Assembly (NCBI RefSeq): GCF_030269125.1
Contig: NZ_BSSM01000002.1
Coordinates: 124,001-188,000 of the forward strand
Reading direction: 5' to 3'
Length of the DNA stretch: 64,000 nt
From: Streptomyces hygroscopicus subsp. hygroscopicus
GTDB taxonomy: Bacteria; Actinomycetota; Actinomycetes; Streptomycetales; Streptomycetaceae
Part shown: positions 10,636 to 22,153 of the stretch, one piece after another
How positions within the stretch are numbered: the first letter of the stretch is position 1
Layout of the letters: the number at the start of each line of letters is the position of its first letter
Position numbers and translations under genes: made by a program
The notes under the pieces: generated by a model
Told to the model about the DNA's origin: nothing
The model's input: the letters and a program-made list of their open reading frames with translations, nothing else
Database searches by the model: none

Positions 10636-11774
10636 AGATAGACCTGACCGACACCACCGCCGGCGAGATCAACAAGGCGCTCGTGCAGGGGCGTCGGGCC
10701 ATCGGCACTCCCGCCGTCGGCATGGTCCTGACCCTCGTCATCGTCACCGACGAGGAGAACGCGTACGACGCCCTGAAGGCCGCCAACGACGCCTCGCGCG
10801 AGCACCCCTCGCGGACGCTGGTGGTCATCAAGCGGATCTCCCGCACCCCGCGCGACCGCACCTCCTCGCGCCTCGACGCCGAGGTACGGGTGGGCGCGGA
10901 GGCGGGCACCGGCGAGACGGTCGTGCTGCGGCTGTACGGCGAGGTCGTCGGCCACGCCGACTCGGTCGTGCTGCCGCTGCTGCTGCCGGACGCCCCGGTG
11001 GTCGTGTGGTGGCCGGTGAACGCCCCGCTGGAACCGGCCAAGGACCCGCTGGGCGCGCTGGCCCAGCGCCGGGTCACCGACACCTACGCGTCCGAGGAGC
11101 CGGTGCGGGAACTCACGGCCCGCGCCGAGGCTTACACCCCCGGCGACACCGATCTGTCCTGGACCCGGATCACGCCCTGGCGCTCGATGCTGGCGGCCGC
11201 CCTGGACCAGGTGACCTGCCAGGTGCAGGCGGTCGAGGTGGAGGGCGAGGAGTTCAACCCGAGCTGCGAGCTGCTGGCGATGTGGCTCGCGGACCGGCTG
11301 GACGTGCCGGTACGGCGCTCCCCGTCCGCGGGACCGGGGCTGACCGGCGTCCGGATGGACACCACGTGCGGTCCGATCACCCTGGACCGCGCGGACGGCT
11401 CGCTGGCCACGCTGTCCATCGAGGGCCAGCCGGCCCGCGCGGTGGCGCTCAAGCGGCGGGACACCGCGGAGCTGATCGCGGAGGAGCTGCGCCGACTGGA
11501 CCCGGACGACACCTACGCGTCGGCACTGCGGTACGGGGTGGACCGGCTGAACACGGTTCCGGACCGGGGCGCCTCTTTCTCGGAGGAGAGCGAGGCCCCG
11601 ACCTCGGCCTCGACCTCGGCTTCGGCTTCGGCCGGGGCCGGGGAGCCGTCCCCCGCCGAGGACGCGCCCGTCGCCGAGCCGGAACCCGTTCAGGAGGCGG
11701 CCAAGGCGCCCGCGAAGAAGGCGACGGCCAGGGCCGCGAAGAAGACACCCTCCAGGAAGGCGTCGGCGAAGTGA
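10632..11774 (+). CDS. opcA: Glucose-6-phosphate dehydrogenase assembly protein OpcA
   Basis: A 380-residue cytoplasmic protein required in actinobacteria and cyanobacteria for assembly or redox activation of Zwf. The conserved core runs from the start to about residue 305, including PLLLPDAPVVVWWPV. The last 70 residues are a low-complexity tail, first Ser/Ala/Glu-rich then Lys/Ala-rich (KAPAKKATARAAKK). Such a basic tail is common in Streptomyces proteins and its role here is unknown. It is translationally coupled on both sides: ATGA with zwf and GTGA with pgl. Confidence 0.95.
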   Translation: MKIDLTDTTAGEINKALVQGRRAIGTPAVGMVLTLVIVTDEENAYDALKAANDASREHPSRTLVVIKRISRTPRDRTSSRLDAEVRVGAEAGTGETVVLRLYGEVVGHADSVVLPLLLPDAPVVVWWPVNAPLEPAKDPLGALAQRRVTDTYASEEPVRELTARAEAYTPGDTDLSWTRITPWRSMLAAALDQVTCQVQAVEVEGEEFNPSCELLAMWLADRLDVPVRRSPSAGPGLTGVRMDTTCGPITLDRADGSLATLSIEGQPARAVALKRRDTAELIAEELRRLDPDDTYASALRYGVDRLNTVPDRGASFSEESEAPTSASTSASASAGAGEPSPAEDAPVAEPEPVQEAAKAPAKKATARAAKKTPSRKASAK

Positions 11775-12553
11775 GCACCCCTCAGCTGGTCGTCCACCGC
11801 GACAAGGAACTGATGGCCCAGGCCGCCGCGGCCCGCCTGATCACGAAGATCGTGGACGCGCAGGCCTCCCGGGGCGCCGCGTCCGTGGTCCTCACCGGCG
11901 GCCGCAACGGCAACGGTCTGCTGGCCGCGCTGGCGGAGGCACCGGCCCGGGACGCCATCGACTGGACCCGCCTGGACCTGTGGTGGGGCGACGAGCGCTA
12001 TCTGCCCGAGGGCGACCCCGAGCGCAATGTCACCCAGGCCCGCGCGGCCCTGCTGGACTCCGTCCCGCTGGACCCCGCGCGTGTGCACGCCATGCCGGCC
12101 TCCGACGGGCCGTACGGCACGGACGTCGAGGCGGCGGCGGAGGCGTACGCGGCGGAGCTGGCGAAGGCGGCCGGGCCGGAGAACCACGGCTCGGTGCCCA
12201 CCTTCGACGTGCTGATGCTGGGCGTCGGCCCGGACACCCATGTGGCCTCGCTCTTCCCCGAGCTGCCGGCCGTACGGGAGACCGAGCGCACGGTGGTGGG
12301 CGTGCACGGCGCGCCCAAGCCGCCACCGACCCGGATCTCGCTGACACTGCCCGCGATCCGCTCGGCCCGTGAGGTCTGGCTGCTCGCGGCGGGCGAGGAC
12401 AAGGCGGAGGCGGCGGCCATCGCCCTGTCCGGCGCGGGCGAGATCCAGGCCCCGGCGGCGGGCGCCCGCGGTCGCAGTCGCACCCTGTGGCTGCTGGACG
12501 CGGCCGCGGCCTCCCAGCTGCCGCGCTCGCTGTATCCGCCGGCGTCCCCCTGA
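11771..12553 (+). CDS. pgl: 6-phosphogluconolactonase
   Basis: A 260-residue hydrolase that opens 6-phosphogluconolactone, the product of Zwf. Landmarks: VLTGGRNGNGLLAALAE near the N-terminus (phosphate binding), WWGDERYLPEGDPERN, and MLGVGPDTHVASLFPE near residue 155. In most family members the last motif reads DGH; here it is DTH, with the probable catalytic histidine kept. The GTG start at 11771 overlaps the opcA stop. A longer open frame reaches upstream inside opcA but has no homology. It is the last gene of the operon, followed by a terminator. Confidence 0.93.
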   Translation: MSTPQLVVHRDKELMAQAAAARLITKIVDAQASRGAASVVLTGGRNGNGLLAALAEAPARDAIDWTRLDLWWGDERYLPEGDPERNVTQARAALLDSVPLDPARVHAMPASDGPYGTDVEAAAEAYAAELAKAAGPENHGSVPTFDVLMLGVGPDTHVASLFPELPAVRETERTVVGVHGAPKPPPTRISLTLPAIRSAREVWLLAAGEDKAEAAAIALSGAGEIQAPAAGARGRSRTLWLLDAAAASQLPRSLYPPASP

Positions 12554-12576
12554 CGCCCGGCGGCATGTGGTCCGTG

Positions 12577-12608
12577 GAGACGGCGGGGGCCGGCGCCCCC
12601 GCCGTCTC
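12577..12608 (+). terminator. Terminator of the tkt-pgl operon
   Basis: A perfect 14-bp stem (GAGACGGCGGGGGC at 12577-12590 with its complement at 12595-12608) and a four-base loop CGGC. It lies 24 bases after the pgl stop and 13 bases before the stop of the opposing gene, so it can serve both. Confidence 0.85.
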
Positions 12609-12620
12609 TCGTGTCCGGGC

Positions 12621-13400
12621 TCAACGGCCGTACGTGTACCAGGGGTCGTGCGGTATCCGACCCGCGTGCAGCGCCGGATGGTCCGCCAGCCGTATGCCGA
12701 ACCGCCGCTTGAGTACGGCCAGTTCGTACAGCGCGATGCCGGTGACCGTCACCGGGGCGCCGAGGATGAACACGATGCCGAGGGTGAGGCCGAGGCCGTG
12801 CAGATCGCCGGTGAACAGGTCGGGCAGGGCCATCAGCCAGGTGGTGACGATGGCGAGCAGGGGCGGCAGACCGCGGTGCACGGCCGCCGTGCCGAAGAAG
12901 TTGCCGGTGACCCGCAGGGCACCGGCGCCGACGAACCAGACCAGCCACAGCGTCAGCAGGCCCACCGGCAGGATCATCAGTCCCGCGCCCAGTCGGCTGC
13001 TGTTCTGGAGCAGGAACAGGGTCACCGCGGCCGACGCCACGAAGGTGAGCAGCAGCCCGAGGGCTCGCAGCAGCGGCGGACGCAGGGAGCGCAGGCTGCC
13101 GCCGCGCCGCCAGATCCACAGCATCACGCCGACCGTCAGCGGGGCGATCACCAGCAGCACCCCACAGGCGACCAGCAGGTTCTCCATCATCTCCGTGACG
13201 GCGAAGCCGCCCTCCACGAAGGTGTAGACACCGATCGCGGCGACCGAGCCCGCCGCCACCCGGATCCGCTTGAGCTGTTCGACGGCCGGGTCGAGCGGTT
13301 CCGGTATCCAGGTGGGGTGGAACACCGCCCAAGCCGCGTGATGGGCCTTCAGATAGTTGCGGTCGCGCTGGTCGTCCGGCGCCCGGTTCCCCCGTGCCAC
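12621..13400 (-). CDS. Conserved integral membrane protein
   Basis: A 259-residue protein with a charged N-terminal stretch (to about residue 45) and about six membrane helices, for example NLLVACGVLLVIAPLTVG, LGLLLTFVASAAVTLFLL and GIVFILGAPVTVTGIALYEL. The C-terminus is cytoplasmic-like and ends PHDPWYTYGR. I do not recognise a named family. GTG 13400 is preceded by GGGGGAG eight bases upstream. It reads against the pentose phosphate operon and lies downstream of pgi on the same strand, 98 bases apart. Role unknown. Confidence 0.8.
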   Translation of the reverse strand: MARGNRAPDDQRDRNYLKAHHAAWAVFHPTWIPEPLDPAVEQLKRIRVAAGSVAAIGVYTFVEGGFAVTEMMENLLVACGVLLVIAPLTVGVMLWIWRRGGSLRSLRPPLLRALGLLLTFVASAAVTLFLLQNSSRLGAGLMILPVGLLTLWLVWFVGAGALRVTGNFFGTAAVHRGLPPLLAIVTTWLMALPDLFTGDLHGLGLTLGIVFILGAPVTVTGIALYELAVLKRRFGIRLADHPALHAGRIPHDPWYTYGR

Positions 13401-13498
13401 GGTCCACTCCCCCGAGTAGCGTCGTTCGTGATCACCGGGAGTGTACGGGACACCGGTCGGCGGACCCCGCCCGGTGTCCCGGCACCCCCGGCCGCCGG

Positions 13499-15151
13499 TC
13501 AGCTACGGCCGCGCAGTTCCCGGTACTTGGCGACCAATGCCTTGGTCGAGGCGTCGAGGCCGGGTACCTCGACACCCTCGATGAGCGCGGGTTCGACGCG
13601 TTTGGCGAGGACCTTGCCCAGCTCCACGCCCCACTGGTCGAAGGAGTCGATGTTCCACACCGCGCCCTGCACGAACACCTTGTGCTCGTAGAGGGCGATC
13701 AGCTGGCCGAGGACGGACGGGGTGAGTTCCCGCGCCAGGACGGTGGTCGTGGGCCGGTTGCCCTGGAAGGTCTTGTGCGGGACCAGTTCCTCGGGCACGC
13801 CCTCCGCGCGAACCTCCTCGGCCGTCTTACCGAAGGCAAGGGCCTGGGTCTGGGCGAAGAAGTTGGCCATCAGCAGGTCGTGCTGCGCCTTCAGCTCACC
13901 ACTGAGTTCGGCGACCGGCTCGGCGAAGCCGATGAAGTCGGCGGGGATCAGCTTGGTGCCCTGGTGGATCAACTGGTAGTAGGCGTGCTGCCCGTTGGTC
14001 CCCGGGGTGCCCCACACGACGGGTCCGGTCTGCCAGTCGACCCGCTTGCCGTCCCGCGCCACGTACTTGCCGTTGGACTCCATGTCCAGCTGCTGGAGGT
14101 AGGCGGTGAACTTGGAGAGGTAGTGGCTGTACGGCAGTACGGCGTGCGACTGGGCGTCGTGGAAGTTGCCGTACCAGATGCCCAAAAGGCCGAGGATCAA
14201 CGGGGCGTTGGCCTCGGCGGGCGCGGTGCGGAAGTGCTCGTCCATCAGCCGGAAGCCGTCCAGCATCTCCCGGAAGCGGTCGGGCCCGATGGCGATCATC
14301 AAGGAGAGGCCGATCGCGGAGTCGTACGAGTACCGGCCGCCGACCCAGTCCCAGAACTCGAACATGTTGGCCGTGTCGATGCCGAACTCGGCGACCTTGC
14401 CCGCGTTGGTGGACAGCGCCACGAAGTGCTTGGCCACCGCGGCGGAATCGCCGAGCGCGTCCAGCAGCCAGGTGCGCGCGGAGGTGGCGTTGGTGATCGT
14501 CTCGATGGTGGTGAAGGTCTTGGAGGCGATGATGAACAGCGTCTCGGCCAGGTCCAGGTCGCGGGTGGCCTCGTGCAGGTCGGCGCCGTCCACGTTCGAC
14601 ACGAAGCGGACGGTCAGCTCCCGGTCGGTGAAGCTGCGCAACACCTCGTAGGCCATCGCCGGGCCCAGGTCGGAGCCGCCGATGCCGATGTTGACGACAT
14701 TGCGGATCCGCTTGCCGGTGTGGCCCGTCCAGGCGCCGGAGCGGACCCGCTCGGCGAAGTCGCTCATCCGGTCGAGGACGGCGTGCACCTTGGGCACCAC
14801 GTTCTCGCCGTCGACCTCGACCACCGCGTCCCGCGGCGCGCGCAGCGCGGTGTGCAGCACCGCCCGGTCCTCGGTGACGTTGATCTTCTCACCGCGGAAC
14901 ATGGCGTCCCGCAGCCCGAACACGTCCGTCGCCGCAGCCAGTTCGCGCAGCAGCCGCAGTGTCTCGCCGGTGACCAGGTGCTTCGAATAGTCGATATGGA
15001 GATCGCCGACGCCCAGTGTGTACCCGGCGCCGCGCCCGGGATCGGCGGCGAACAGATCCCTGAGACGGGTGTCGGCCAACTCCTCCCGGTGTTCGGCGAG
15101 AGCGGTCCACTCGGGCGTCTGGTCGAGCCTGGTACGGCCGTCCGTGTTCAT
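13499..15151 (-). CDS. pgi: Glucose-6-phosphate isomerase
   Basis: A 550-residue enzyme interconverting glucose-6-phosphate and fructose-6-phosphate. Landmarks: [16 protein letters not shown] (sugar-phosphate binding), the SKTFTTIET phosphate loop, and [11 protein letters not shown] followed by [19 protein letters not shown], which holds the catalytic glutamate/histidine region. ATG 15151 is chosen because homology begins there ([15 protein letters not shown]); the open frame continues upstream without homology. It lies 52 bases downstream of the MFS gene on the same strand and may be partly co-transcribed with it. It links the adjacent pentose phosphate operon with glycolysis. Confidence 0.97.
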   Translation of the reverse strand: MNTDGRTRLDQTPEWTALAEHREELADTRLRDLFAADPGRGAGYTLGVGDLHIDYSKHLVTGETLRLLRELAAATDVFGLRDAMFRGEKINVTEDRAVLHTALRAPRDAVVEVDGENVVPKVHAVLDRMSDFAERVRSGAWTGHTGKRIRNVVNIGIGGSDLGPAMAYEVLRSFTDRELTVRFVSNVDGADLHEATRDLDLAETLFIIASKTFTTIETITNATSARTWLLDALGDSAAVAKHFVALSTNAGKVAEFGIDTANMFEFWDWVGGRYSYDSAIGLSLMIAIGPDRFREMLDGFRLMDEHFRTAPAEANAPLILGLLGIWYGNFHDAQSHAVLPYSHYLSKFTAYLQQLDMESNGKYVARDGKRVDWQTGPVVWGTPGTNGQHAYYQLIHQGTKLIPADFIGFAEPVAELSGELKAQHDLLMANFFAQTQALAFGKTAEEVRAEGVPEELVPHKTFQGNRPTTTVLARELTPSVLGQLIALYEHKVFVQGAVWNIDSFDQWGVELGKVLAKRVEPALIEGVEVPGLDASTKALVAKYRELRGRS

Positions 15152-15203
15152 TTCCGACTTCCGCCTTCTTTCGTGCCTGTTCCAGCGGTTCCAACCTAAT
15201 TGA

Positions 15204-16472
15204 TCACCGGGGGACACGGGCCGACGTCGCGCCTTCGCCCGGCGCGGCACCGGATGCGTCCGTCCTCGCGACCGGTATCAGCGCGATGACGGACACAACG
15301 AAGAAGGCGGCCGCCAGGAGGGCCGGGGTGCCCCGGCCCCAGGCGGTGGCCACGGCGCCGCCGAGCAAGGCGCCCAGCGGGGTCCCCGCGACGCCCAGGG
15401 TGCGGAAGGCGGAGCTGACCCGGCCGAGGGTGCCGGCGGGGCTGCGTTGCTGCATCAGGGTGGTGCTGTTGACGTTCCACAGCATCCCCATGAACCCGAG
15501 GACGGCCATGGCGGCCACCAGGACGGGCAGGCTGCGCACCGAGCCCATGACGAGGAGCGCCGCGGTCTGCGTCGTACCGGCGAGCAGGACGGTGCGCAGC
15601 GGGCCGAGCGCGGCCGTGATCCGCCGGTTCACCGTGCCCCCGGCCAGGCCGCCGACGGTGTAGGCGGTGGCGGCCGCCGCATAGCCGGCGGTGCCCGCGT
15701 GCAGCCAGCCGGTCACGATCACGACCAGGGTGGCGATCAGGCCGCCCATGCCGATGTTGCACAGGGCCGTGGCGGCACACAGCCCGCGCAGGGGCCGGTC
15801 GTGCCACAGGATGCGCAGTCCGGCGGCGATCTCCCGGCGCAGGGTGCTGCCCGCCGGCCTCGGGGCGCGCTCGGGCGTGTCGGTACGCAGGGAGGCGACC
15901 AGGGCCGCGGCCGCGACGAAGGTGGCCGCGTCGGTCAGGAAGGGCGTGGCGGCCCCCGCGGCGAGCAGCACCGGCACGGCGGGCGCCCCCAACAGCCCGC
16001 CCGCGATCATCTGCCCGGTCATCAGCCGGGCGTTGGCGCTGCCGAGGACCTCGCGACCCACGAGGGCGGGCAACAGGGCGGTGGAGGCGTTGTCGAAGAG
16101 GGTCTGGAGGGTGGTCAGGGTGAAGGCCAGTGCGATCAGCAGGGCGATCGAGGCGTGGCCGAGGGCGACGACCACCGCGAAGGAGGCGACCAGTACTCCT
16201 CGTACCGTGTCCACGGTCCACATCGCGCGGCGCTGGTCGACCCGGTCGGCGACGGCCCCGCCGGTCAGTCCGAAGAGGATCCAGGGCAGACAGCCGCAGG
16301 CGGTCACGGTGGCGATGAGCAGCGGCCGGTCGGTGAGCGAGGCGGCGAGCAGCGGCAGCGCGGCATTGCGCAGCGCGTCCCCGAACCGGGACAGCACGGC
16401 GGCGCTCCACAGCCGCCCGAAGCCCCCGCGCCATGCGGGCGCGCACGTCTCCCCCGCCGCCACCGTCGTCAC
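15204..16472 (-). CDS. MFS transporter (EntS/multidrug exporter-like)
   Basis: A 422-residue major-facilitator protein with about twelve membrane helices. The start region [25 protein letters not shown] and the loop [14 protein letters not shown] (helix 2-3 motif A) resemble the MFS_3 group that includes enterobactin and macrolide exporters. Substrate unknown. The gene has its own promoter at 16505-16527 with the architecture of LexA-independent DNA-damage promoters, shared with uvrA, uvrB and ogt in this window. This suggests induction by DNA damage and perhaps export of a genotoxic compound (inference). pgi follows 52 bases downstream. Confidence 0.88.
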   Translation of the reverse strand: MTTVAAGETCAPAWRGGFGRLWSAAVLSRFGDALRNAALPLLAASLTDRPLLIATVTACGCLPWILFGLTGGAVADRVDQRRAMWTVDTVRGVLVASFAVVVALGHASIALLIALAFTLTTLQTLFDNASTALLPALVGREVLGSANARLMTGQMIAGGLLGAPAVPVLLAAGAATPFLTDAATFVAAAALVASLRTDTPERAPRPAGSTLRREIAAGLRILWHDRPLRGLCAATALCNIGMGGLIATLVVIVTGWLHAGTAGYAAAATAYTVGGLAGGTVNRRITAALGPLRTVLLAGTTQTAALLVMGSVRSLPVLVAAMAVLGFMGMLWNVNSTTLMQQRSPAGTLGRVSSAFRTLGVAGTPLGALLGGAVATAWGRGTPALLAAAFFVVSVIALIPVARTDASGAAPGEGATSARVPR

Positions 16473-16504
16473 AAGTCCCCCTCACGGTCGTCGCCTTCAC
16501 GAGA

Positions 16505-16527
16505 ACCGTAGGGGGTGCCACTGACAA
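16505..16527 (-). promoter_or_regulatory. DNA-damage-type (RecA-NDp/PafBC-like) promoter of the MFS gene
   Basis: Read on the minus strand: TTGTCA, eleven-base spacer beginning GTGGC, then TACGGT. The extended TTGTCAGTGG and the short 11-base spacing are the same as upstream of uvrA, uvrB and ogt. The predicted transcript starts about 25-30 bases before ATG 16472. Confidence 0.75.
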
Positions 16528-16555
16528 TCGGCCGGACCGAGCGGCGGATACGGCT

Positions 16556-16585
16556 CCGGCCGGGCACCCGAGGGTGCCCGGCCGG
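16556..16585 (-). terminator. Terminator after the RbpA-family gene
   Basis: Arms CCGGCCGGGCACCC (16556-16569) and its exact complement (16572-16585) form a 13-14 bp stem, 10 bases past the stop of the RbpA-family gene. It insulates that gene from the MFS promoter downstream. Confidence 0.8.
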
Positions 16586-16595
16586 GCCTCAACGT

Positions 16596-16931
16596 CTAGA
16601 TCTCGCCGCGCAGTTTGGCGAGCGCCTCGGCGAGGATCGCCTCGCCGTCCGCGTCGCTGCGCCGCTCCCGCACATAGGCGAGGTGCGTCTTGTACGGCTC
16701 GGTGCGGGGCGGGTCCGGCGGGTTGTCCCGGTCCTGGCCGGCCGGAAAGCCGCAGCGCGGGCAGTCCCAGGTGTCGGGGACCTGTGCGTCGCTGGCGAAG
16801 CTCGGCTGTGTCTCGTGCCCGTTGGAGCACCAGAAGGAGATGCGCAGCCGCGGTGCGGACTCGCCGCGCTCGGCCTCGCCCATCGGCCCCGCCCCGACCC
16901 GGCTTCCTCGGATCGCGTTGCCACTTGCCAC
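16596..16931 (-). CDS. RNA polymerase-binding protein, RbpA family
   Basis: A 111-residue protein of the RbpA family, which binds the principal sigma factor and stabilises the open promoter complex. The zinc-ligand set is visible as Cys35-x3-His39 (CSNGH) and Cys57-x2-Cys60 (CPRC). The C-terminal sigma-interacting region contains KTHLAYVRERRSDADGEAI. The sequence differs clearly from the classical RbpA as I recall it (motif RTHWDMLMERR), so this looks like the second, paralogous type found in Streptomyces. Start GTG 16931. Monocistronic, with a terminator 10 bases downstream. Confidence 0.85.
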   Translation of the reverse strand: MASGNAIRGSRVGAGPMGEAERGESAPRLRISFWCSNGHETQPSFASDAQVPDTWDCPRCGFPAGQDRDNPPDPPRTEPYKTHLAYVRERRSDADGEAILAEALAKLRGEI

Positions 16932-17059
16932 GGTCGTAACTCCCTGCGTGATGGTGCCGCGAAGCGAGTCGGCGTACCGCTTCGCTGCGAGCGCCTCAGT
17001 CTACGTAAGGCCCAACGCGCGTCCAGTGATGGGAGTTACCGTCCCCGCACCCAGACGCA

Positions 17060-17106
17060 AGCCCCATGATAGGCCGCGCTCGGGAGCGCGCACCGAACAT
17101 GGGGCT
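17060..17106. terminator. Nested hairpin between secG and the RbpA-family gene
   Basis: Outer arms AGCCCCATG (17060-17068) and CATGGGGCT (17098-17106) enclose a second perfect stem CGCGCTC/GAGCGCG (17075-17081, 17084-17090). It lies 36 bases past the secG stop on the minus strand and probably ends the gap-pgk-tpiA-secG message. Confidence 0.6.
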
Positions 17107-17141
17107 CAACGTACGGAATGTATATGCCTGGAAGGCCGGGA

Positions 17142-17378
17142 TCAGCCGTTCGTCTTCATCAGGATGCCGAGGACCACGATGCACACGAGCCACAGCACAC
17201 CGATCACGACGGTGATCCGGTCGAGGTTGCGCTCGGCGACCGAGGAGCCGCCGACGGAGGACTGCATGCCGCCACCGAACATGTCGGAGAGGCCGCCGCC
17301 CTTTCCCTTGTGCATCAGCACCAGCAGCATCAGCAGCAGGCTGAAGACGATCAGGGCGATCGAGAACCCCAAAACCAC
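17142..17378 (-). CDS. secG: Preprotein translocase subunit SecG
   Basis: A 78-residue membrane protein, the small non-essential subunit of the SecYEG channel. It has two hydrophobic helices (GFSIALIVFSLLLMLLVL and ITVVIGVLWLVCIVVLGIL) separated by the Gly-rich loop KGKGGGLSDMFGGG, the hallmark of SecG. GTG 17378 is chosen because GAGGAAG lies about 11 bases upstream and homology begins here; the longer open frame to 17435 adds a non-homologous leader. Placement after tpiA and pgk is common in actinobacteria. Confidence 0.93.
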   Translation of the reverse strand: MVLGFSIALIVFSLLLMLLVLMHKGKGGGLSDMFGGGMQSSVGGSSVAERNLDRITVVIGVLWLVCIVVLGILMKTNG

Positions 17379-17413
17379 GGCTGGACCAACTTCCTCGGAT
17401 TCGGATGGACGAC

Positions 17414-17441
17414 GGGGGCACGGCACCTGGGCCATGCCCCC
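17414..17441 (-). terminator. Hairpin between tpiA and secG
   Basis: GGGGGCA (17414-17420) pairs with TGCCCCC (17435-17441), with an inner GGC/GCC pair. It lies between tpiA and secG in an otherwise continuous operon and may cause partial termination or mark a processing site. No T-run follows. Confidence 0.45.
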
Positions 17442-17498
17442 GCAAGAGTACGACGTATCGCGGCTACCGCCTACTCATGGACGGGCGTCGCCGCTCCG

Positions 17499-18275
<777 letters not shown>

Positions 18276-18281
18276 ACGGGG

Positions 18282-19493
18282 TCAGTCCTCCAGTGCGGCG
18301 AGACCGGGAAGCGTCTTGCCCTCGAGGTATTCGAGGGAGGCGCCGCCGCCGGTCGAGATGTGGCCGAATGCGTTCTCGTCGAAGCCGAGCGTGCGCACGG
18401 CCGCGGCGGAGTCACCGCCGCCGACGACGGTGAAACCGTTCGAGTCTACGAGCGCCTGGGCAACCGCCTTGGTGCCCTCGGCGAAGTCGGGGTGCTCGAA
18501 GACGCCCATGGGACCGTTCCAGAACACGGTCTCGGCGTCGGCGAGCTTCGAGGCGTACAGCTCCCGGGTCTTCGGACCGATGTCCAGGCCCTCCTGGTCC
18601 GCGGGGATCTTGTCCGCGTCGACGGTGTCGTACTGGCTCGGCGCCTTGGTCTTCAGGTCCGGGAACTGCCGGGAGACCAGGACGTCGACGGGGAGGAGCA
18701 GTTCCACGCCCAGCTTCTCGGCGCGCTCCATGTACTCGGTGACGGCCGGGATCTGGTCCTCCTGGAGGAGGGAGATGCCGACCTCGTAGCCCTTGGCCCT
18801 GAGGAAGGTGTAGGCCATGCCGCCGCCGATGAGCAGCCGGTCGGCCTTGCCGAGCAGCTGGTCGATGACGGCGAGCTTGTCGGAGACCTTGGCACCGCCG
18901 AGCGCGACGACGTAGGGGCGCTTGACGTCCTCGGTGAGCTTCTTCAGGACGCCGACCTCGGTGGCGATGAGGTAGCCGGCGTAGTGCGGCAGCCGGGCCG
19001 GAAGGTCGTACACGGAGGCGTGCCGCCGGTGCACGGCGCCGAAGCCGTCGCCGACGTACACATCGGCGAGAGCGGCCAGCCGGTCGGCGAACTCGCCGCG
19101 CTCGGCGTCGTCCTTGGACGTCTCACCGGGGTTGAAACGCAGGTTCTCGATGACGGCGACCTGGCCGGGCTGAAGGCCGTCGACGGCCTCGTGGGCGGCG
19201 GGGCCGACCGTGTCCTGGGCGAAGGCGACCGGGGCGCCGAGCAGTTCACCGAGGCGCTCGGCGGCGGGCAGGAGCGAGAAGGCGGGGTCCGGGGCGCCCT
19301 TGGGGCGGCCCAGGTGCGAGGCGACGATCACCTTGGCGCCCGCGTCGGCGAGTGCCTTGACGGTGGGCAGCACGGCGCGGATGCGGCCGTCGTCGGTGAT
19401 CGTCCCGTCGGCCAGCGGCACATTGAGGTCGGCGCGGACGAAGACCCGCTTGCCGCTTACGCCGTCGGCGAGAAGTTCGTCGATCGTCTTCAT
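18282..19493 (-). CDS. pgk: Phosphoglycerate kinase
   Basis: A 403-residue two-domain kinase converting 1,3-bisphosphoglycerate and ADP to 3-phosphoglycerate and ATP. Landmarks: RVFVRADLNVPL near the start, VASHLGRPKG (substrate phosphate binding), GGAKVSDKLAVIDQLL and the C-terminal nucleotide loop VGGGDSAAAV. ATG 19493 has AGGAG about eight bases upstream; the open frame extends further without homology. It lies 145 bases after the gap stop on the same strand and six bases before tpiA. Confidence 0.97.
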   Translation of the reverse strand: MKTIDELLADGVSGKRVFVRADLNVPLADGTITDDGRIRAVLPTVKALADAGAKVIVASHLGRPKGAPDPAFSLLPAAERLGELLGAPVAFAQDTVGPAAHEAVDGLQPGQVAVIENLRFNPGETSKDDAERGEFADRLAALADVYVGDGFGAVHRRHASVYDLPARLPHYAGYLIATEVGVLKKLTEDVKRPYVVALGGAKVSDKLAVIDQLLGKADRLLIGGGMAYTFLRAKGYEVGISLLQEDQIPAVTEYMERAEKLGVELLLPVDVLVSRQFPDLKTKAPSQYDTVDADKIPADQEGLDIGPKTRELYASKLADAETVFWNGPMGVFEHPDFAEGTKAVAQALVDSNGFTVVGGGDSAAAVRTLGFDENAFGHISTGGGASLEYLEGKTLPGLAALED

Positions 19494-19638
19494 TGAGTGG
19501 ACTCCTGAGGAGGGCTCGTGGTGCACCTTGATCGTATGAGGACGTGGCCCGTGCGCGAGACAGGGCCCGGCCAGCGCTCCGGTGCGCCGGCCGAGCCCTG
19601 CTCTCATGTCACGGTCGTGCTGCTGCGGTCTTCGGCGA

Positions 19639-21108
<1,470 letters not shown>

Positions 21109-21144
21109 CCGGTGCCGACCCCCTCAGGTGGGGGCCGGCACCGG
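21109..21144 (-). terminator. Terminator after whiA
   Basis: Arms at 21109-21123 and 21130-21144 pair with one mismatch over 15 positions. On the minus strand the stem is followed by TTTT. It lies 20 bases past the whiA stop and ends the uvrC-rapZ-yvcK-whiA message. Confidence 0.85.
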
Positions 21145-21163
21145 CGTGTCGGCGTGGGACCGG

Positions 21164-22153
21164 TCAGCCGGCCAGGTTGTCCGCCAGTTCCTCCGTCAGG
21201 TTGGCCTCCGTGCCCGGGATGCCCAGATCGGAGGCGCGCTTGTCGGCCATGGCCAGCAAGCGGCGGATCCGGCCCGCGACCGCGTCCTTCGTCAGCGGCG
21301 GGTCGGCGAGGGCGCCCAGCTCCTCCAGCGAGGCCTGCTTGTGCTCCATGCGCAGCCGCCCGGCCGCGGCGAGGTGCTCGGGCACCTCCTCACCGAGGAT
21401 CTCCAGCGCGCGCTGCACCCGCGCCCCGGCGGCCACCGCCGCGCGGGCCGAGCGCCGCAGGTTGGCGTCGTCGAAGTTGGCGAGCCGGTTGGCCGTGGCC
21501 CGCACCTCGCGGCGCATCCGGCGTTCCTCCCAGGCCAGCACCGACTCGTGCGCACCGAGCCGGGTCAGCAGCGCGCCGATCGCGTCGCCGTCCCGGACGA
21601 CCACACGGTCCACGCCGCGCACCTCGCGGGCCTTGGCGGCGATCGACAGCCTGCGGGCGGCGCCGACCAGCGCCAGCGCGGCCTCCGGACCCGGGCAGGT
21701 CACCTCCAGCGAGGAGGAACGGCCGGGCTCGGTCAGCGAGCCGTGCGCGAGGAACGCCCCGCGCCAGGCCGCCTCCGCGTCGCACGTCGCCCCGGAGACC
21801 ACCTGCGGGGGCAGCCCCCGGATCGGCCGGCCCCGGCCGTCGACCAGGCCCGTCTGCCGGGCGAGCTGGTCCCCGCCCGCGACGACCCGGACGACGTAGC
21901 GCGAGCCCCGGCGCAGTCCGCCGGGCGCCATCACGATCAGCTCGGAACTGTGTCCGAAGATCTCCAGGATGTCCCGCTTGAGGCGGCGGGCCGCCATCGC
22001 CGTGTCCAGCTCCGCCTCGATCACGATGCGCCCGCTCACCAGGTGCAGGCCGCCGGCGAACCGCAGAACGGCGGAGACCTCCGCCTTCCTGCAGCAGGTC
22101 CGGGTGACGGGGAGCCGGGAGATCTCGTCCTTCACCGCTGCCGTCATCGCCAT
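21164..22153 (-). CDS. whiA: Sporulation transcription regulator WhiA
   Basis: A 329-residue DNA-binding protein. The family has two LAGLIDADG-homing-endonuclease-like domains without nuclease activity and a C-terminal helix-turn-helix. In Streptomyces it acts with WhiB to switch aerial hyphae to sporulation septation. Landmarks: [22 protein letters not shown] at the start (landmark region 4-25), [18 protein letters not shown] in the middle, and the HTH region [23 protein letters not shown] near residues 273-295. The start overlaps the yvcK stop by 10 bases. Last gene of its operon. Confidence 0.97.
   Translation of the reverse strand: MAMTAAVKDEISRLPVTRTCCRKAEVSAVLRFAGGLHLVSGRIVIEAELDTAMAARRLKRDILEIFGHSSELIVMAPGGLRRGSRYVVRVVAGGDQLARQTGLVDGRGRPIRGLPPQVVSGATCDAEAAWRGAFLAHGSLTEPGRSSSLEVTCPGPEAALALVGAARRLSIAAKAREVRGVDRVVVRDGDAIGALLTRLGAHESVLAWEERRMRREVRATANRLANFDDANLRRSARAAVAAGARVQRALEILGEEVPEHLAAAGRLRMEHKQASLEELGALADPPLTKDAVAGRIRRLLAMADKRASDLGIPGTEANLTEELADNLAG

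Noticed and set aside
17379..17498. Possible tRNA between tpiA and secG
   Set aside because: No cloverleaf with TTC loop can be drawn; the hairpin there fits a terminator or processing site.
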